Positions 9,008 through 18,276 of a stretch of 64,000 nucleotides of DNA are shown piece by piece (positions within the stretch are counted from its first letter, which is position 1; each line of letters starts with the position of its first letter). Origin of the DNA: Saprospiraceae bacterium (GTDB lineage Bacteria > Bacteroidota > Bacteroidia > Chitinophagales > Saprospiraceae). The DNA lies in assembly GCA_020630435.1 (NCBI GenBank), contig JAHDBJ010000001.1, forward strand, positions 310,001 to 374,000. Direction: 5' to 3'. The notes under the pieces are model-generated. The model was not told where the DNA came from, searched no databases, and worked only from the letters and a program-made list of their open reading frames with translations. Both the position numbers and the translations under genes were made by a program.

Positions 9008-12000
9008 ATGAAGATTGAGAGAGTTCGTATTAAAAATCTCAATTCCCTAAAACTGGAAAAGGAGATAGACTTTACCGTCCCACCACTAGGGAATACAGGC
9101 TTATTTGCAATTACAGGAGATACAGGAGCAGGAAAAACAACTATTCTCGATGCAATTACACTTGCTTTATACGGACAAACTCCTAGAAAACACCATGATG
9201 AAATTATGTCTTATGGAACAGGGGACTGTTACGCAGAAATAGAATTTTTTGTAAAAGAAAATCATTACAGGGCAAAGTGGCTGAGACATCGTTCTAGAAA
9301 TAAATTAGATGGGAAATTACAAAATCCAAAAAGAGAGTTATCGGTTTTTAATGCGGATACTAGTAATTGGGATATTATCAGTACACGCATAAACCAGATT
9401 ACAGAAGAAATTTCAAAAATAACAGATCTCAACTATGATCAATTTAGGCGATCGGTATTACTTGCACAAGGTGATTTTGCTGCATTTTTAGATGCTGATG
9501 AAAAGAATCGCTCTGCCTTATTAGAACGAATAACTGGAACAGAAATTTATTCTAAGCTCTCCAAAGCGGCTTTTGAACGACATAAAATCGAAAGAGAAAA
9601 ATTTGAAAAACTGAATGAAAGACGTGCTCAATTACAATTAATTTCTAGGGAAGAATTAGAGGAATTAATAATTCAAAAAAAAGTATTAATAAAAGAAATT
9701 AAACAACATAAAGAACAAATACAAACCTTACAAAAGCCTTTAGATTATACTAAAAAGAGAACAGAGTTAGAGGAACTCAATAAAGAGTTAGAGGAAAATA
9801 TTATAAAGTTTAAAAAGGAACAAGTAGAACTAAAAGGAATCGAGGAAAAAGCAAAAGATATTTTAGTAGAACACCAGAAAGGTTTATCAGCGTTACAAGC
9901 AGAAAGAGAGAAGAAAATGCCTTTATTTGATAAAATCATCCAGATTGATATTGAAATAAAAAAAGATGGACAAATATTTTTAGAGACCCAGAAAAATATA
10001 ATGGAATCCAATGAAAAGAGTGAAAAACTGCAAGAACAATTAATCAATGAAACGGCAGCTCAAAAAAGAATAGAGGAAACCATTAGGGATACTGAAGGAT
10101 GGCTAAAAAATAATATGAATCTCGAATCTATTCAAGAAGCCTATCAAGGAATAGCCCTTCAAATTGAACAAGTGGTAGAAAAACGAAAAGTGAAACAAAT
10201 CCTTGAGGAACGTTATATAAAACAAAAAAATATTTTTAATAAGGAAATTAAAAATCAACAAGTTGCAGACCAGCAACAGGTCGCTTTACAAAAGATGTTA
10301 AAAGCCTATGGAGATTCGTTGAAGAAAATTCTGCCTAAGGAAATAGAACAGCAACAAAATGAGTGGTTACAAACGGCAATACAAGAAATAGAAGAATTAG
10401 ATTTACATTTACAGCGTATCAAACAACTTATTCAACTTCAGTCGTCTTATGAAAATATTCAAAAGAAAACAGCAATTCTTCAAGAAACACTAGAAAATCA
10501 AGCTTTAACTATTGAACTACTGAGTAGTGAATTGTTGAATTATGAGTTTAATATACTCGGAGAATTAGAAGCTGAAGCAAAGTATACAGAGCAATTATAT
10601 CAACGAGAGCTGAAAATGGCAAATTATATGAGAGACAGAAAAGCATTGGAAGAAGGAGAGGCTTGCCCACTTTGTCTGTCGAAAGAACATCCATTTAGAC
10701 ATGAGCATTTTGAATTATTTGTAGATCGTAAAGAAAAAGCACATAAAGCGGCTAAAAAGGCTTATGAAAACGCTTTAGAAGTGAAAATGGATAAAGGTGC
10801 AAAACTTCAGAAAGAATACAAAAATAGTGATGTCCTTTATACTAAAATCGAACAAGCTAATGTGCAGATGACAGAGATTGAAGAGCAGATTACTTTGTTG
10901 ACAAGAAAGATGGACGAAAGTCAACTTCAGTATGTTAAAGCAGAGCAATTATATGATTTTAGAATGTATTTAGAAAAGAATATTCAAGACAAGAAAAAAA
11001 TCAGAAATGAAGTTTCTACAATACTAGGAGGGATAGATAAAATTAAACCACAACTTGAACAAAAAAAACTAGCATTTGCCAATGCTAAAAATGCAGCAGA
11101 AAATGCAAGGAAAGAATTGAGTGCCATCGAAAAAGAAGGGCTTAATTCAAAAGCAGAAATAGATGCTTTAGGAGAGGTTTTAAAAAATAAATTAGAAAAA
11201 TATCAGCTCAATTTTAGTATCGAAAAAGTAGGGGGAATTTTGAAAGAACTCAAATCTAAAGGAAAACAATATTCAAAGAAGCGAATTGATTTTGAGGAGG
11301 CTAAACATAATTTGGCATTGAAAAAAAAGAGTTTAGAAAATAGAAGGAATCAACTTGAAGAATTCAATAACACACACACTAAACTAAAAGCCATAATAGA
11401 GGAGCAAGAGCAAAAACTAGAAAATATAAAACAGCAAAGATTGGAGTACTTTGCGGATAAAAATCCATTAGAAGAACGACAACAATTAGAGGAACGATTG
11501 AAGGCGCAAGAAGGTATAATAGAAACAGCAGTAGCTTCACATACACAAAGACAATTAGAGTTGACACGTATTGATACAGAACTTAAAAATATGGAGGCAC
11601 AACTCCAAAAAAATACAACATTAAAACAAAAACAAGATGCAAAACTACAAGAAAGCTTAAAACATTTTGGTATTGAAAACCTTGATAAGGTTCAAATACA
11701 AATCGCAAACCTAGAAGAAATACAAGGACAAAAACAACAAACCTTTGGAGCTATTGGAGAACGAATAAATACGCACGAACAAAATGAAAAATCAAATCAA
11801 CAACTTCAAAAGGATATTCGTCAGCAAAAGAAGGAAGTCCAAAAATGGGCTCGACTTAATGATGTCATTGGTCAAGCCGATGGTAAAAAATTTAGGATAT
11901 TTGCACAAGGATTGACTTTACAACGATTAGTATATATAGCCAATAAACATCTTCAAGAATTAAATGGTCGGTTTCTAATAGAAAAAGATGCGAAACAAGA

Positions 12001-12343
12001 TTTAGGGTTGAAAATTATTGATAAATATCAAGCCAATCACAAACGTTCGATGAATACATTATCTGGAGGCGAACGTTTTTTGGTGAGTTTAGCACTTGCT
12101 TTAGGTTTATCCGATATGACGGGCAAAAACGCTCAAATCAACTCTCTTTTTATTGATGAGGGATTTGGAACATTAGATTCCAATACATTAGATATGGCAA
12201 TTTCTACACTTGAAAATTTACGAAGCCAAGGAAAAACAATTGGGGTTATTTCTCATATCGATCAGTTGAAAGAACGTATCACAACACAGATTTTTCTACG
12301 AAAAAAACAAAATGGATTTAGTGATATACAAATATTGGGATAA
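9008..12343 (+). CDS. sbcC: SbcC/Rad50-type DNA repair ATPase
   Basis: A 1111-aa SMC-like ATPase. The N-terminal Walker A is GDTGAGKTT (residues 37-45). Two long coiled-coil arms flank a zinc hook CPLC (C553, C556). The C-terminal half-domain has the ABC signature LSGGERF near residue 1018, Walker B LFIDEGFGTLD and the switch His in VISHIDQL. With the nuclease SbcD the family forms a complex that opens DNA hairpins and protein-blocked ends. No sbcD gene is adjacent: the upstream gene is on the other strand and the downstream one is a transporter, so the partner must be elsewhere. Confidence 0.94.
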   Translation: MKIERVRIKNLNSLKLEKEIDFTVPPLGNTGLFAITGDTGAGKTTILDAITLALYGQTPRKHHDEIMSYGTGDCYAEIEFFVKENHYRAKWLRHRSRNKLDGKLQNPKRELSVFNADTSNWDIISTRINQITEEISKITDLNYDQFRRSVLLAQGDFAAFLDADEKNRSALLERITGTEIYSKLSKAAFERHKIEREKFEKLNERRAQLQLISREELEELIIQKKVLIKEIKQHKEQIQTLQKPLDYTKKRTELEELNKELEENIIKFKKEQVELKGIEEKAKDILVEHQKGLSALQAEREKKMPLFDKIIQIDIEIKKDGQIFLETQKNIMESNEKSEKLQEQLINETAAQKRIEETIRDTEGWLKNNMNLESIQEAYQGIALQIEQVVEKRKVKQILEERYIKQKNIFNKEIKNQQVADQQQVALQKMLKAYGDSLKKILPKEIEQQQNEWLQTAIQEIEELDLHLQRIKQLIQLQSSYENIQKKTAILQETLENQALTIELLSSELLNYEFNILGELEAEAKYTEQLYQRELKMANYMRDRKALEEGEACPLCLSKEHPFRHEHFELFVDRKEKAHKAAKKAYENALEVKMDKGAKLQKEYKNSDVLYTKIEQANVQMTEIEEQITLLTRKMDESQLQYVKAEQLYDFRMYLEKNIQDKKKIRNEVSTILGGIDKIKPQLEQKKLAFANAKNAAENARKELSAIEKEGLNSKAEIDALGEVLKNKLEKYQLNFSIEKVGGILKELKSKGKQYSKKRIDFEEAKHNLALKKKSLENRRNQLEEFNNTHTKLKAIIEEQEQKLENIKQQRLEYFADKNPLEERQQLEERLKAQEGIIETAVASHTQRQLELTRIDTELKNMEAQLQKNTTLKQKQDAKLQESLKHFGIENLDKVQIQIANLEEIQGQKQQTFGAIGERINTHEQNEKSNQQLQKDIRQQKKEVQKWARLNDVIGQADGKKFRIFAQGLTLQRLVYIANKHLQELNGRFLIEKDAKQDLGLKIIDKYQANHKRSMNTLSGGERFLVSLALALGLSDMTGKNAQINSLFIDEGFGTLDSNTLDMAISTLENLRSQGKTIGVISHIDQLKERITTQIFLRKKQNGFSDIQILG

Positions 12344-12424
12344 GGAATACTATATCTTAACCAATTTCTATAGTCATTGTGAAAATGATTCTTAACTTTG
12401 GTTGATAAAATTACGACCACCTAA

Positions 12425-13297
12425 ATGGATACTACAGTTCTATCTACTTTTATACTTCCCGCTGCATTATTTACCATTATGTTGGGAATGGGAATGAGTT
12501 TAACAATTGATGATTTTCGGCGGCTTTTAGTTTACCCTAAAGCTGTGTTGATTGGTATGCTGAACCAGTTGATATTATTACCGATTATTGGATTTTTATG
12601 GGTGAAATTCTTTGGAGTAGAAGGAGCATTAGCTGTAGGAATGATGATTATTGCTGCTTGCCCAGGAGGTGTTTCCAGTAATTTAGTAACACATTTAACT
12701 AAAGCAGATTTAGCATTATCTATTTCTTTAACGGCTATTTCAAGTGTTATAACTGTTTTTACGATCCCAATTATTGTAGGATTTGCCTTGAATTATTTTA
12801 TGGGAAATGATACAACCATTCAACTTCCTTTTTGGCAAACTATTTTTAAAATAGTTGCTATTACAATTTTCCCAGTATCGTTAGGAATCTTTATTAGAAA
12901 GCGAAAACCCAAATTTGCTGATTGGATGGATCGACCTTTTAGGATAGCAGCAACAACATTGTTCAGCACAATTATATTAGTACTGTTTATTAAAGAACGA
13001 GAAATGGTATTGGCTTCTTTCGGTGATTTGGCATTGGTGTGTATAGCACTTAATCTCAGCACAATGGGATTGGGATATATTTTTGCTAAAATTGCCAAAC
13101 TAAATCTGAATCAGACCTTATCACTAGCTATAGAAAGTGGTACTCAAAACGGAACAATGGCAATTGTCATTGCCTTATCGATATTATATAATGAACCAAT
13201 GGCCTTACCAGCAGCGATATACTCCATTGTAATGTTTGTTTCAGTTGTTCCTCTAATGCTTATCTTTGGTCGTAGGAAAAATCCTGGTGCGGGATAA
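12425..13297 (+). CDS. Bile acid:sodium symporter (BASS) family transporter
   Basis: A 290-aa inner-membrane protein with about nine hydrophobic segments. It carries typical BASS signatures: MGMSLTIDDFRRLL in the first helix, ACPGGVSSNLVTHLTKAD at the sodium-binding crossover, and ESGTQNGTMA near the second crossover. The family imports organic anions with sodium, for example bile acids, pyruvate or pantoate, and the substrate here is unknown. Its stop codon touches the stop codon of ung on the other strand with no spacer. Confidence 0.92.
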   Translation: MDTTVLSTFILPAALFTIMLGMGMSLTIDDFRRLLVYPKAVLIGMLNQLILLPIIGFLWVKFFGVEGALAVGMMIIAACPGGVSSNLVTHLTKADLALSISLTAISSVITVFTIPIIVGFALNYFMGNDTTIQLPFWQTIFKIVAITIFPVSLGIFIRKRKPKFADWMDRPFRIAATTLFSTIILVLFIKEREMVLASFGDLALVCIALNLSTMGLGYIFAKIAKLNLNQTLSLAIESGTQNGTMAIVIALSILYNEPMALPAAIYSIVMFVSVVPLMLIFGRRKNPGAG

Positions 13298-13984
13298 CTA
13301 TACTTGCCAGTTAATGGTCTTTTTCCCTTGTGCAACTAGAAGTTCATTTGTTTTAGCAAAATGGTCACAACTCAAAAAACCATTACCTGCTAAAGGAGAA
13401 GGATGAACGGATTCTAGTACATGATGTTTATCTTGATCAATGAGTACTTTTTTGTTACGAGCAAAATTTCCCCATAACATAAAAATAAGCCCTTCTTTTT
13501 CATCCGATAGTTTCTTGATAACGGCATCTGTAAAAGTTTGCCATCCTATTTTTTTGTGAGAACCTGCCTTTTTATGTTCTACTGTAAGCATTGCATTTAG
13601 TAAAAAGACTCCCTGCTCTGCCCATCCTGTTAAATCACCATGATTTGGGATCTCAAAATTAGAAATACCGTTTGCTAAGATAGCCTTGTAAATATTTTTT
13701 AAAGATGGTGGTGTACGTACTTCTTTAGGCACAGAAAAAGATAAGCCCATTGCTTGACCAGGATTGTGATAAGGGTCTTGACCAATAATAACAGCCTTGA
13801 CCGCATCAAAAGGGGTTAAGTTAAAAGCATTAAAAATGAGAGAGCCAGGAGGATATATTGTTTTTCCACTTTGTTTCTCTTTTACTAAAAAAGCTTTAAT
13901 AGTTGTAAAGTAGGCTTGTTTAAATTCTTCTTGAAGAGCTTGTTTCCAGCTCTCTTCAATTTTTACATCTTTTATAGAGGACAT
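13298..13984 (-). CDS. ung: Uracil-DNA glycosylase, family 1
   Basis: A 228-aa base-excision repair enzyme that removes uracil from DNA. The water-activating motif GQDPYH is intact (catalytic Asp70, His73), followed by NPGQAMGLSFSVP. LLNAMLTVE and the LMLWGNFARNKK stretch match the uracil pocket, and the DNA-intercalation loop is HPSPLAGNGFLSCDHF. Length is normal for the family. It lies just upstream, in the leftward direction, of the BASS gene end. Confidence 0.96.
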   Translation of the reverse strand: MSSIKDVKIEESWKQALQEEFKQAYFTTIKAFLVKEKQSGKTIYPPGSLIFNAFNLTPFDAVKAVIIGQDPYHNPGQAMGLSFSVPKEVRTPPSLKNIYKAILANGISNFEIPNHGDLTGWAEQGVFLLNAMLTVEHKKAGSHKKIGWQTFTDAVIKKLSDEKEGLIFMLWGNFARNKKVLIDQDKHHVLESVHPSPLAGNGFLSCDHFAKTNELLVAQGKKTINWQV

Positions 13985-13986
13985 AT

Positions 13987-14247
13987 TTATTGGTTCATTT
14001 TTGTTTCTAACTCCTTCAGTCGAACTTGGAGCAAGGAATCTACTCTGGTTTGAAATTCTTTTTCTCGTCTTATATCACATAGTGAATCCATAATTGGGCG
14101 AAGACTATCAATTTCTTGTCTTGCTAGTTTATCAATTAAACGCAATTGTTTATTGGTTAGTTTTTCATCTTCACTATTACAGGAGTATAATACGAATAAG
14201 AAAACTCCAACTCCTAGTATTTTTATATTTTTTTTAAATAAGTTCAT
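13987..14247 (-). CDS. Small lipoprotein of unknown function
   Basis: Starting at the ATG at 14247 the protein has 86 aa. It has a hydrophobic leader followed by a lipobox-like VLYSC and then a charged, helical remainder with several Leu/Arg/Glu heptads. A longer frame begins with TTG at 14274 but adds an untypical leader, so I prefer the ATG. The stop is 2 bp from the ung start, so the two probably share a transcript. Confidence 0.65.
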   Translation of the reverse strand: MNLFKKNIKILGVGVFLFVLYSCNSEDEKLTNKQLRLIDKLARQEIDSLRPIMDSLCDIRREKEFQTRVDSLLQVRLKELETKMNQ

Positions 14248-14270
14248 TTTTTTTAAATAAGGAAACACTA

Positions 14271-14858
14271 TCAAAAGTCAATAATGGTAATACCTTCGAT
14301 AGTACGTTCAAACCAACGCAATGGTGCTTGATTTTTATCACCCGTTCTAGTATCACATTTGAAAAATAGATAATAGAACTGTATACCATCTCCTACTTTA
14401 TCCAATAATCTCTTTAAACGCTTTTGTCCTATTGCTTCTTTGTTTTCCATATGTATTGCTCTCCAACTATAATAAGCCTCATCATGTAATTCTACAATAT
14501 CTAAAAGCATGGAGTCATCAATATAATTTTCTAAAAAAACTCTTGCTAAATAAGCATGATGTTGATGGGGTTCTCTAGGATAGCTATATTGGACTTCTTT
14601 GAATTTGAAGGTATCGTGTACTAATGCCACTAGTCGCAATTTTTGGCGAGTATGCTCATCGACACCTAATTTGTCTATATTATCAAAAACATCTCTTACA
14701 TGAACAACAACTTGTCCTTCAGGATGCCCAAATCTAGGTTTTCCCCAAAGTAATCCTTCCTTAAATTCTGCCACCGCTATTAGGCTCGCCTCTAGTTCAT
14801 TTTCAGGTAAGATAATTTCTTTTATACTATGTTCATTGGGTATAAATACCTTCTTCAT
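14271..14858 (-). CDS. HD-domain phosphohydrolase-like protein
   Basis: About 195 aa from the ATG at 14858; a TTG nine codons upstream is an alternative. The ordered residues fit an HD domain: an early His in VVHVRDVF, the HD pair in LVALVHDTFKF, a downstream HHAYLARVFLE, and a final LHDEAY. HD proteins are metal-dependent phosphohydrolases of nucleotides or related compounds; the substrate is not evident. This is the last host gene before the integrated element. Confidence 0.7.
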   Translation of the reverse strand: MKKVFIPNEHSIKEIILPENELEASLIAVAEFKEGLLWGKPRFGHPEGQVVVHVRDVFDNIDKLGVDEHTRQKLRLVALVHDTFKFKEVQYSYPREPHQHHAYLARVFLENYIDDSMLLDIVELHDEAYYSWRAIHMENKEAIGQKRLKRLLDKVGDGIQFYYLFFKCDTRTGDKNQAPLRWFERTIEGITIIDF

Positions 14859-15044
14859 TTCATTCTTGCTTAAAAACGAATCCAAAGATGACTAGCGACT
14901 TTCTATCACATTCAACTTTAATCAAAAAATAACACAAAAATCAAGCAATTACATACTAATATCGATGTTTTGTTTTGGATTATGTTGTATTATTGTAGAT
15001 TATAAAACGCACCTCTAGACGCACTCGAAAAAATATGGCATCAT

Positions 15045-16397
15045 ATGATTAAACCTAAGTTTAAACTAAAACCCCGTACTAAAAAGTCACTGAGCGAAAC
15101 TACTTCAATCTTAATGAAAGTATACAATAAGCAATTTGAAAAAGGTCGCTTCACATATGGAACAGGGAAAAGTATCAACCCCGAGCTATGGGACAAAGAT
15201 AATGATACTGTAATAACTGACAGAAAAATAATCAGAAAATTTAAAAAAGAGAATCCATACGTTGACCTTATGCTTGAGTCTGTCACTAAACATCTTCAAA
15301 GAATGACCAATGAAGTGAAACGAATATTCTATGAGTATGACATCCATCAGAAGAAAATTACGAACGAAGCCGTTAAATATGAATTGGATAAAGTATTTAA
15401 TAAAGATAGACTAGCAGAAAATCAAAAAGAAAGCTTTGTTCAATACTTACAAAGGTTTATCACAGAGACAGAATCAAGGAAAAGACTATATAAAGGCAAG
15501 CCATATTCAGAACGAACCATCACAAAATATAAAGCAATGCTTAACACATGGCTAGGTACTGGATTTAAAAAAATAACAGATAGAGAGAGAGTAGGCAATG
15601 GAATACAAGCAGATTTCGGCAAAACAGTTATGTTTGAACACATCAACAAAAAATTTTACGACTTTTTCGTTGAGTGGTTTTATAAAAGAGGATACTTGAT
15701 TAATACAGTCGGTCGGGCAGTTAAAGAGTTAAAGAAGATTATGAGAGAAGCATTTAAAGAAGGTGTACACAATAATAATGCGTTCGAAGATTTTAAAATT
15801 CTAAAAGAAAAAGTATTTAAAACTTATCTCAATAATGATGAAATAGATTTGATTTATAATTTAAACCTGACGGGTAAAATGGAAATACATAGAGATGTTT
15901 TCATTCTCGGATGTTGTATCGCTCAACGAATATCCGACTTCAAAAGAATAAACAAAACACACATTTCATTCACTCGAAAAAAAAATAAAGTCATCAAGTT
16001 ACAAACACTTAAGACAGGAGCATGGGTGTTTATACCCTTTTCTTCAAAGCTGGAGACTATATTAGAAAAATATGATTACAAGCTACCAAAAATACAAGAA
16101 TATCAACTAAACTACGACATTAAAGAAATTTGTAAACTAGCGGGAATTAATGAAGATATAAATTACTCTGAAAATAGAGGAGGTAAAAAAGTAGACTTAT
16201 GTGTGAAAAAATATCAGCTTATCACCTCCCATACTGCAAGACGATCAGCAGCTACCAATATGTACTTGGCTGGAATTCCACCAATTGATATCATGAAATT
16301 AACAGGACACACAACGGAAGAAAGTTTTCTGAACTATATCTGTGTTACGAAAGAACAAGTAGCCGATAGACTCGCAGAACATAAGTATTTTAAGTGA
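15045..16397 (+). CDS. Tyrosine site-specific integrase
   Basis: A 450-aa recombinase that should catalyse integration and excision of the element. The N-terminal part is a SAM-like core-binding region. In the catalytic domain the first Arg is R295 (AQRISDFKRI), HxxR is H396/R399 (HTARRSA), the second His is H422 (TGHTTEESF) and the nucleophile is Y431. All expected residues are therefore present. It stands alone at the element's left edge, pointing inward, and ends in a 16-bp inverted repeat shared with the convergent gene. Confidence 0.93.
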   Translation: MIKPKFKLKPRTKKSLSETTSILMKVYNKQFEKGRFTYGTGKSINPELWDKDNDTVITDRKIIRKFKKENPYVDLMLESVTKHLQRMTNEVKRIFYEYDIHQKKITNEAVKYELDKVFNKDRLAENQKESFVQYLQRFITETESRKRLYKGKPYSERTITKYKAMLNTWLGTGFKKITDRERVGNGIQADFGKTVMFEHINKKFYDFFVEWFYKRGYLINTVGRAVKELKKIMREAFKEGVHNNNAFEDFKILKEKVFKTYLNNDEIDLIYNLNLTGKMEIHRDVFILGCCIAQRISDFKRINKTHISFTRKKNKVIKLQTLKTGAWVFIPFSSKLETILEKYDYKLPKIQEYQLNYDIKEICKLAGINEDINYSENRGGKKVDLCVKKYQLITSHTARRSAATNMYLAGIPPIDIMKLTGHTTEESFLNYICVTKEQVADRLAEHKYFK

Positions 16398-16404
16398 TGG
16401 ATAC

Positions 16405-16446
16405 TAATATGTAAAAGTCAGATTAAATCTTGACTTTTACATATTA
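16405..16446. terminator. Bidirectional hairpin between convergent genes
   Basis: A perfect 16-bp inverted repeat (TAATATGTAAAAGTCA and its complement, 16405-16420 and 16431-16446) encloses a 10-nt loop. It lies 7 bp after the integrase stop and 10 bp before the stop of the leftward gene, where a two-way terminator is expected. The A/T runs at both ends supply U-tracts for either strand. Confidence 0.75.
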
Positions 16447-16456
16447 CACCTAAAAA

Positions 16457-16696
16457 TCACGATACAATATTTCGCCCCTTTTTATCGCCTCTTTGATTTG
16501 TTGGTTCGTGAAATGTATTCTTTTTCTCTTGGTCATCCAGCGCAGCAATTACTTGATCCACCATTAATTCACACTCTTCGATTCTTTTGAGTGCCTCATC
16601 ATTAGTTATACTATAGTCTATTTCATGCCTGAGTATATCAATGTCTGAAATCTCCTTATTTAAATCTTTTTGTATGTTAGTTTTTTTATTTGGCAT
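16457..16696 (-). CDS. Small acidic/helical protein of unknown function
   Basis: A 79-aa charged protein with no motif I recognise. Its middle (DILRHEIDYSITNDEALKRI) is helical and there is no signal peptide. It is transcribed leftward toward the integrase, in the lysogeny-side block. Confidence 0.5.
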   Translation of the reverse strand: MPNKKTNIQKDLNKEISDIDILRHEIDYSITNDEALKRIEECELMVDQVIAALDDQEKKNTFHEPTNQRGDKKGRNIVS

Positions 16697-16773
16697 TATA
16701 TGTAAAACTATTTGTTTGATAAAAGTACATAAAAAATGCCTTTAAAAGGCTACTATTTTATATTTTTTGCTTT

Positions 16774-16948
16774 TTAAATGTTAGATGAAGATATTTTACG
16801 AGCTTTTTCCTTCATCTTCTCAATCTTCGCATCAAGCTCCTTTAATCTTCTTTTTACCTCATCACTCTGTTCTAATTTCTTTTTTTCCAAAACGTATAGT
16901 CTTTTGTTGAAGTTTGTTAACCTATGTCAATTTTTTAAAAATATCCAT
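16774..16948 (-). pseudogene. Remnant of a small coiled-coil protein, cut from its promoter by the insertion sequence
   Basis: Reading leftward, an ATG at 16948 gives MDIFKKLT and then a stop. In the next frame a clean coding stretch continues (LTNFNKRLYVLEKKK, then EKMKEKARKISSSNI) to a TAA at 16774. Together they read as a ~55-aa coiled-coil protein with one frameshift. The insertion sequence sits 16 bp upstream of the ATG and would remove the native promoter. The charged coiled coil resembles the tail of the repressor-like protein at 19701-20102, but homology is not shown. Confidence 0.5.
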
Positions 16949-16963
16949 ATCTTTAAGATACAG

Positions 16964-18140
16964 TAGGGCTATCGCATCAAAAATTAACATTTAAAATTTC
17001 TTCTAGATATTCGATGTTTAAAGCGGCTTTAAATCTTTTTTTAGGTTTTGTAAGTTTATCTTTTTTTTGAGTTAAAAACCTTAAGGACAACTTGTTTAAA
17101 GTATTCAAATTCTCTGGACCATTTCCTTTTGAAACTCTGCTAATATCCTCTCCTAGAACAACATCTAAGTTCCAATGTAATTTGTTTTCTATACTCCAAT
17201 GTGTGCGAACCAGTCCATTAAAATCTTCTGCTGTTCTTTGTTCGTCACTTATATAAAACCTTGATTGAATTGTTTTTACATCATCAATTACTCGAATACC
17301 AGTAATTTTTATCAAGGTTTGAATATTTTTCCAATTGTCTAATTGTTTTGGACTTAGATAATCTCTGGCTTCTAATACTTCACAAACTCTTTCCTCATAT
17401 CTACCATGACCATAATCCCAGTCTTTGTACCTATCTTTTATCGAAGCATAGGCAAACACATTCTCCATTTCTTCTAGTAAACTAGACTGATTCTTTTTTA
17501 CTGCTAAAAGATAATGCCCTTGCTTTTCAATAATTGTTTCTACAATATCTGTCTGGCAGCCCATCGCATCTATACTAACCGTTTGCCCTGACACATCCAC
17601 TTTTTCCAATAATTTGGGGATAGCTGTAATTTCATTACTTTTATCATCTACTCGTACTTGACCTAAACAAACCTCTTCATTACACGCCCAAGCCGTTAAA
17701 ATATACAGACCATTATTGCCTCTACTTTGTGGCGATGCCCCTCTAATTTTCTTCCCATCTATCGCTATTAGTTCCTCTCCTAAATCTAGCTTCTCCGTTT
17801 TTGTTATAGATAGCAATGCTCTTCTAAACTCCTCAATATCAAGGTTCTCAAAAACACGTTCAAACGTATCATGGGAAGGTGTTTTATCATCAGGTAAATT
17901 AATATATTGTTTCAACCATTCCTTTCTTTGTATGCCAAATTCCTCCATATCACAATAATCTTCGCCTCTACTTAATACCGTACATAAGGCAATGAATAGT
18001 ATCGACTCTAAATTGTAGGTACAGCGATTTATTACTCGATAATCTTGGACTTGACGCAAATTCTCTAGCAGATTTTTGTTTTTTTCATAACACTAATATA
18101 AGCTTTTTTATAAATTGACTATTTTGATGCGATAGCCCTA
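16964..18140 (-). mobile_element. ISAs1-family insertion sequence, complete
   Basis: The ends are perfect 19-bp inverted repeats (TAGGGCTATCGCATCAAAA at 16964-16982 and its complement at 18122-18140). They are flanked by a 9-bp direct repeat AAGATACAG at 16955-16963 and 18141-18149, the target-site duplication. One transposase gene fills the interior. Intact ends, duplication and open frame indicate a recent, possibly active copy. It inserted into the lysogeny region of the prophage. Confidence 0.95.
16977..18059 (-). CDS. ISAs1-family DDE transposase
   Basis: A 360-aa transposase of normal length. The catalytic domain has IAIDGKKIRGA (first Asp), VSIDAMGCQTDIVETI (second Asp) and the C-terminal WSIENKLHWNLDVVLGED with the Glu of the DDE triad. 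The N-terminus has the family's H-repeat-associated region (CDMEEFGIQRKEWLKQY, PSHDTFERVF). It is the only gene of the insertion sequence, and its start lies 62 bp inside the right inverted repeat. Confidence 0.96.
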   Translation of the reverse strand: MRQVQDYRVINRCTYNLESILFIALCTVLSRGEDYCDMEEFGIQRKEWLKQYINLPDDKTPSHDTFERVFENLDIEEFRRALLSITKTEKLDLGEELIAIDGKKIRGASPQSRGNNGLYILTAWACNEEVCLGQVRVDDKSNEITAIPKLLEKVDVSGQTVSIDAMGCQTDIVETIIEKQGHYLLAVKKNQSSLLEEMENVFAYASIKDRYKDWDYGHGRYEERVCEVLEARDYLSPKQLDNWKNIQTLIKITGIRVIDDVKTIQSRFYISDEQRTAEDFNGLVRTHWSIENKLHWNLDVVLGEDISRVSKGNGPENLNTLNKLSLRFLTQKKDKLTKPKKRFKAALNIEYLEEILNVNF

Positions 18141-18165
18141 AAGATACAGTTAACTATCAAATACT

Positions 18166-18276
18166 ATGAACAAATATTATATCTTATCTTCATTTCTCAC
18201 TTTGCTTACTATTGCTACTATCTCGTTTTATCCCGATAATATTATCATTTATAAAGGAACGATTATATTACTTTAG
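18166..18276 (+). CDS. Possible 36-aa hydrophobic peptide
   Basis: An ATG frame of 36 codons begins 17 bp after the target duplication of the insertion sequence. It encodes a hydrophobic stretch (SFLTLLTIATISF) and a short polar tail. It overlaps the 3' end of the convergent barrel gene by 4 bp. It could be a real membrane peptide or chance. Confidence 0.25.
   Translation: MNKYYILSSFLTLLTIATISFYPDNIIIYKGTIILL

Noticed and set aside
14886-15044. Attachment site core beside the integrase
   Set aside because: No tRNA gene or clear repeat is visible and the other end is outside the window. The direct repeat ACGCA...ACGCA near 15007-15022 is too short to claim.
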